The notes beneath the pieces were generated by a model. That model had not been told where the DNA came from and did no database searches. It saw only the letters and a program-made list of their open reading frames with translations. Shown here piece after piece: positions 6,593-7,965 of a stretch of 7,965 nt of DNA. The stretch's first letter is position 1; the number at the start of each line of letters is the position of its first letter. Origin of the DNA: an uncultured Planctomycetaceae bacterium. Its GTDB lineage: Bacteria > Planctomycetota > Planctomycetia > Pirellulales > UBA1268. A program made the translations under genes and the position numbers. The stretch is taken from NCBI GenBank assembly GCA_937926325.1, contig CALAZQ010000511.1, positions 1 to 7,965 of the forward strand, written 5' to 3'.

Positions 6593-7965
6593 ATGGCGAC
6601 AGACACATCCGGAGGAACATCCGGCGGGCTCGACCCCGCCACGCAGCGGACGGCAGTTTTTCTGGCGGCGGGCGGCCTGCTGCTGCTGCTCGGCTGGGCC
6701 GTGCAGCCGCGGTTTAAGCCGGCCGAGGTCAAGCCGGCGGCCGAGCGGGTGCTGTTTCCGGAATTGACTGACGTGCAAAAGGCGGCGAGCCTCGAAATTC
6801 TGCAGTATGACGAGGAGCTGGCGACGCTCTATCCATTCAAGGTGGTGAAGTCGGGTGGCGTCTGGGTGCTGCCCTCGCACCAAAACTATCCGGCTGATGC
6901 CAAGGACCATCTGGCAGCAGCGGCCACGGAACTGGTTGATCTGAAGACCCTTGATGTGGTCAGCGAAAGCCCGGGGGATCACGAGGTCTACGGGGTGATC
7001 GAGCCCGACCGTGAAAAGATCAAGCCGGGCATGACCGGCATTGGGCAGCTGATTGAGATCCGCGATGCCTCCGGGAGCAAGCTGGCCCGGCTGGTGGTCG
7101 GCAAGGAGGACAAGCAGCCCGGAACGGCGGCGGCCGGCGGTCGCAGGCTGCGGTTCGTGCGGAAGGCGGGGCAGGATCCGGTCTATCGGGTTGAGATCGA
7201 TACCTCGAAGTTCACCACCAAGTTTGATGACTGGATCGAAAAGGACCTGCTCAAGCTGACGCCCTGGGATGTGCGGCGGGTTGAGATCGACAACTACACC
7301 CTGGCGGCGGTTGAATCGGGTGGCCGGCTGCGGGTTGAGCAGCAGCGGGATGAGCGGATGCGGCTGGCCTATGATGACAAGGGGTCGAAATGGACGCTGA
7401 CGTCGTTTGAGACCTTCCCCGAGGGAGCGGCAGCTGATGACGAGCCAACGAGCAGGGGGCTGAACGATGACGAGGAGCTTGCCTCGGCCGCCCTCAACGA
7501 CCTGCGGAATGCGCTCGGCGATCTCAAGATCGTCGATGTGGCGCGAAAGCCCTCTGGTCTCAGCGCTGACCTCAAGGCTGAGGAGAGCTTCACGAAAGAT
7601 CTCGAGGCGGTCAGTTCGCTGCAGCAGCGGGGCTTTCTGCCGCTGCAGTCGGGCGAGATTCTCTCGACTGAGGGGCAGACAGTGGTCGGCATGAAGGACG
7701 GGGTGGAGTATGTCCTGCGGTTCGGGGCGGGGACGACGGTTGCTGAGCCGGGCAAGGCTGAAGCTGACGGCGACACCGATGAGGGTGCGGACACGGGTGA
7801 AGTTTCGGCCCGTTACCTGCTCGTAATGGCCCGATTCAACGAAGATCTTCTGGAAAAGCCGGATCTGGAGGACCTGCCACCGCTTCCTGAGGAAAAGGCA
7901 GACACGGAGAAGCCGGACGCCGAGAAGCCGGACGCCGAGAAGCCGGACGCCGAGAAGCCGGACGC
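6593..7965 (+). CDS. DUF4340-domain membrane-anchored protein (3' end outside window)
   Basis: The frame is open from ATG 6593 to the last base, giving 457 codons with no stop, so the gene is cut by the window edge. Residues 1-20 are a short Gly/Thr-rich cytoplasmic tail. Residues 21-37 form one hydrophobic segment (AVFLAAGGLLLLLGWAV) that should anchor the protein with the rest outside. Two related-looking regions follow: FKVVKSGGVWVLPSHQNYPAD (about 82-102) and its helical continuation, then DDWIEKDLLKLTPWDVRRVEID (about 212-233) with KWTLTSFE (266-273). This layout is that of DUF4340 proteins, which from memory often accompany GldA/GldF/GldG-type ABC genes. RYLLVMARF (407-415) is followed by an acidic Pro/Glu/Lys linker and EKPDA repeats from residue 439. 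The immediate upstream GldF-GldG gene and 26-base spacing suggest an auxiliary subunit of that transporter. The biochemical role is unknown. Confidence 0.87.
   Translation, partial: MATDTSGGTSGGLDPATQRTAVFLAAGGLLLLLGWAVQPRFKPAEVKPAAERVLFPELTDVQKAASLEILQYDEELATLYPFKVVKSGGVWVLPSHQNYPADAKDHLAAAATELVDLKTLDVVSESPGDHEVYGVIEPDREKIKPGMTGIGQLIEIRDASGSKLARLVVGKEDKQPGTAAAGGRRLRFVRKAGQDPVYRVEIDTSKFTTKFDDWIEKDLLKLTPWDVRRVEIDNYTLAAVESGGRLRVEQQRDERMRLAYDDKGSKWTLTSFETFPEGAAADDEPTSRGLNDDEELASAALNDLRNALGDLKIVDVARKPSGLSADLKAEESFTKDLEAVSSLQQRGFLPLQSGEILSTEGQTVVGMKDGVEYVLRFGAGTTVAEPGKAEADGDTDEGADTGEVSARYLLVMARFNEDLLEKPDLEDLPPLPEEKADTEKPDAEKPDAEKPDAEKPD
7907..7965 (+). repeat. 15-bp tandem repeat encoding EKPDA, running off the window
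   Basis: Four head-to-tail units of gagaagccggacgcc start at 7907, 7922, 7937 and 7952. The visible units are identical, and the last lacks its final base at the window edge. The repeat is in frame with the DUF4340 gene and encodes EKPDA. The preceding EEKADT residues are a diverged version. The perfect identity points to recent expansion by slippage or unequal recombination. Confidence 0.95.

Overview
The window is GC-rich, gene-dense DNA with every supported gene on the + strand. The gene set suggests a member of the Planctomycetes: a Gld-type ABC transporter whose permease is fused to a GldG-type auxiliary domain, a following DUF4340 protein, and a large Gly/Ala/Pro/Gln-rich protein next to nadB. 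This assignment rests on remembered family distribution, not on a phylogenetic marker, so it is moderate in confidence.

Layout: (1) bases 2-1018 hold the 3' part of a gene for a low-complexity protein that opens with eight QPGGG-type pentapeptide repeats and ends in a compact charged domain. (2) nadB (L-aspartate oxidase, first step of de novo NAD synthesis) starts inside that gene's stop codon (ATGA, 1015-1018). (3) After a leader of about 120 bases comes a transport cassette: a GldA-like ABC ATPase (2885-3661), a possible 50-residue ORF (3658-3810) that overlaps both neighbours by ATGA, a GldF-GldG fusion permease (3807-6566), and a DUF4340 membrane-anchored protein (6593 to the window end, incomplete). 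The ATPase, the fused permease/auxiliary protein and the DUF4340 protein probably form one envelope complex. Its substrate cannot be read from the sequence.

Two features stand out beyond the genes. The two AT-richer leaders of the transport cassette share a 15-base partly palindromic element (12 of 15 identical). Both ends of the window fall inside 15-base tandem repeats (QPGGG coding on the left, EKPDA coding on the right), so the window may be a contig broken at repeats. No RNA gene, mobile element, CRISPR array or convincing terminator was seen. There is no gene-free stretch longer than 300 bases.
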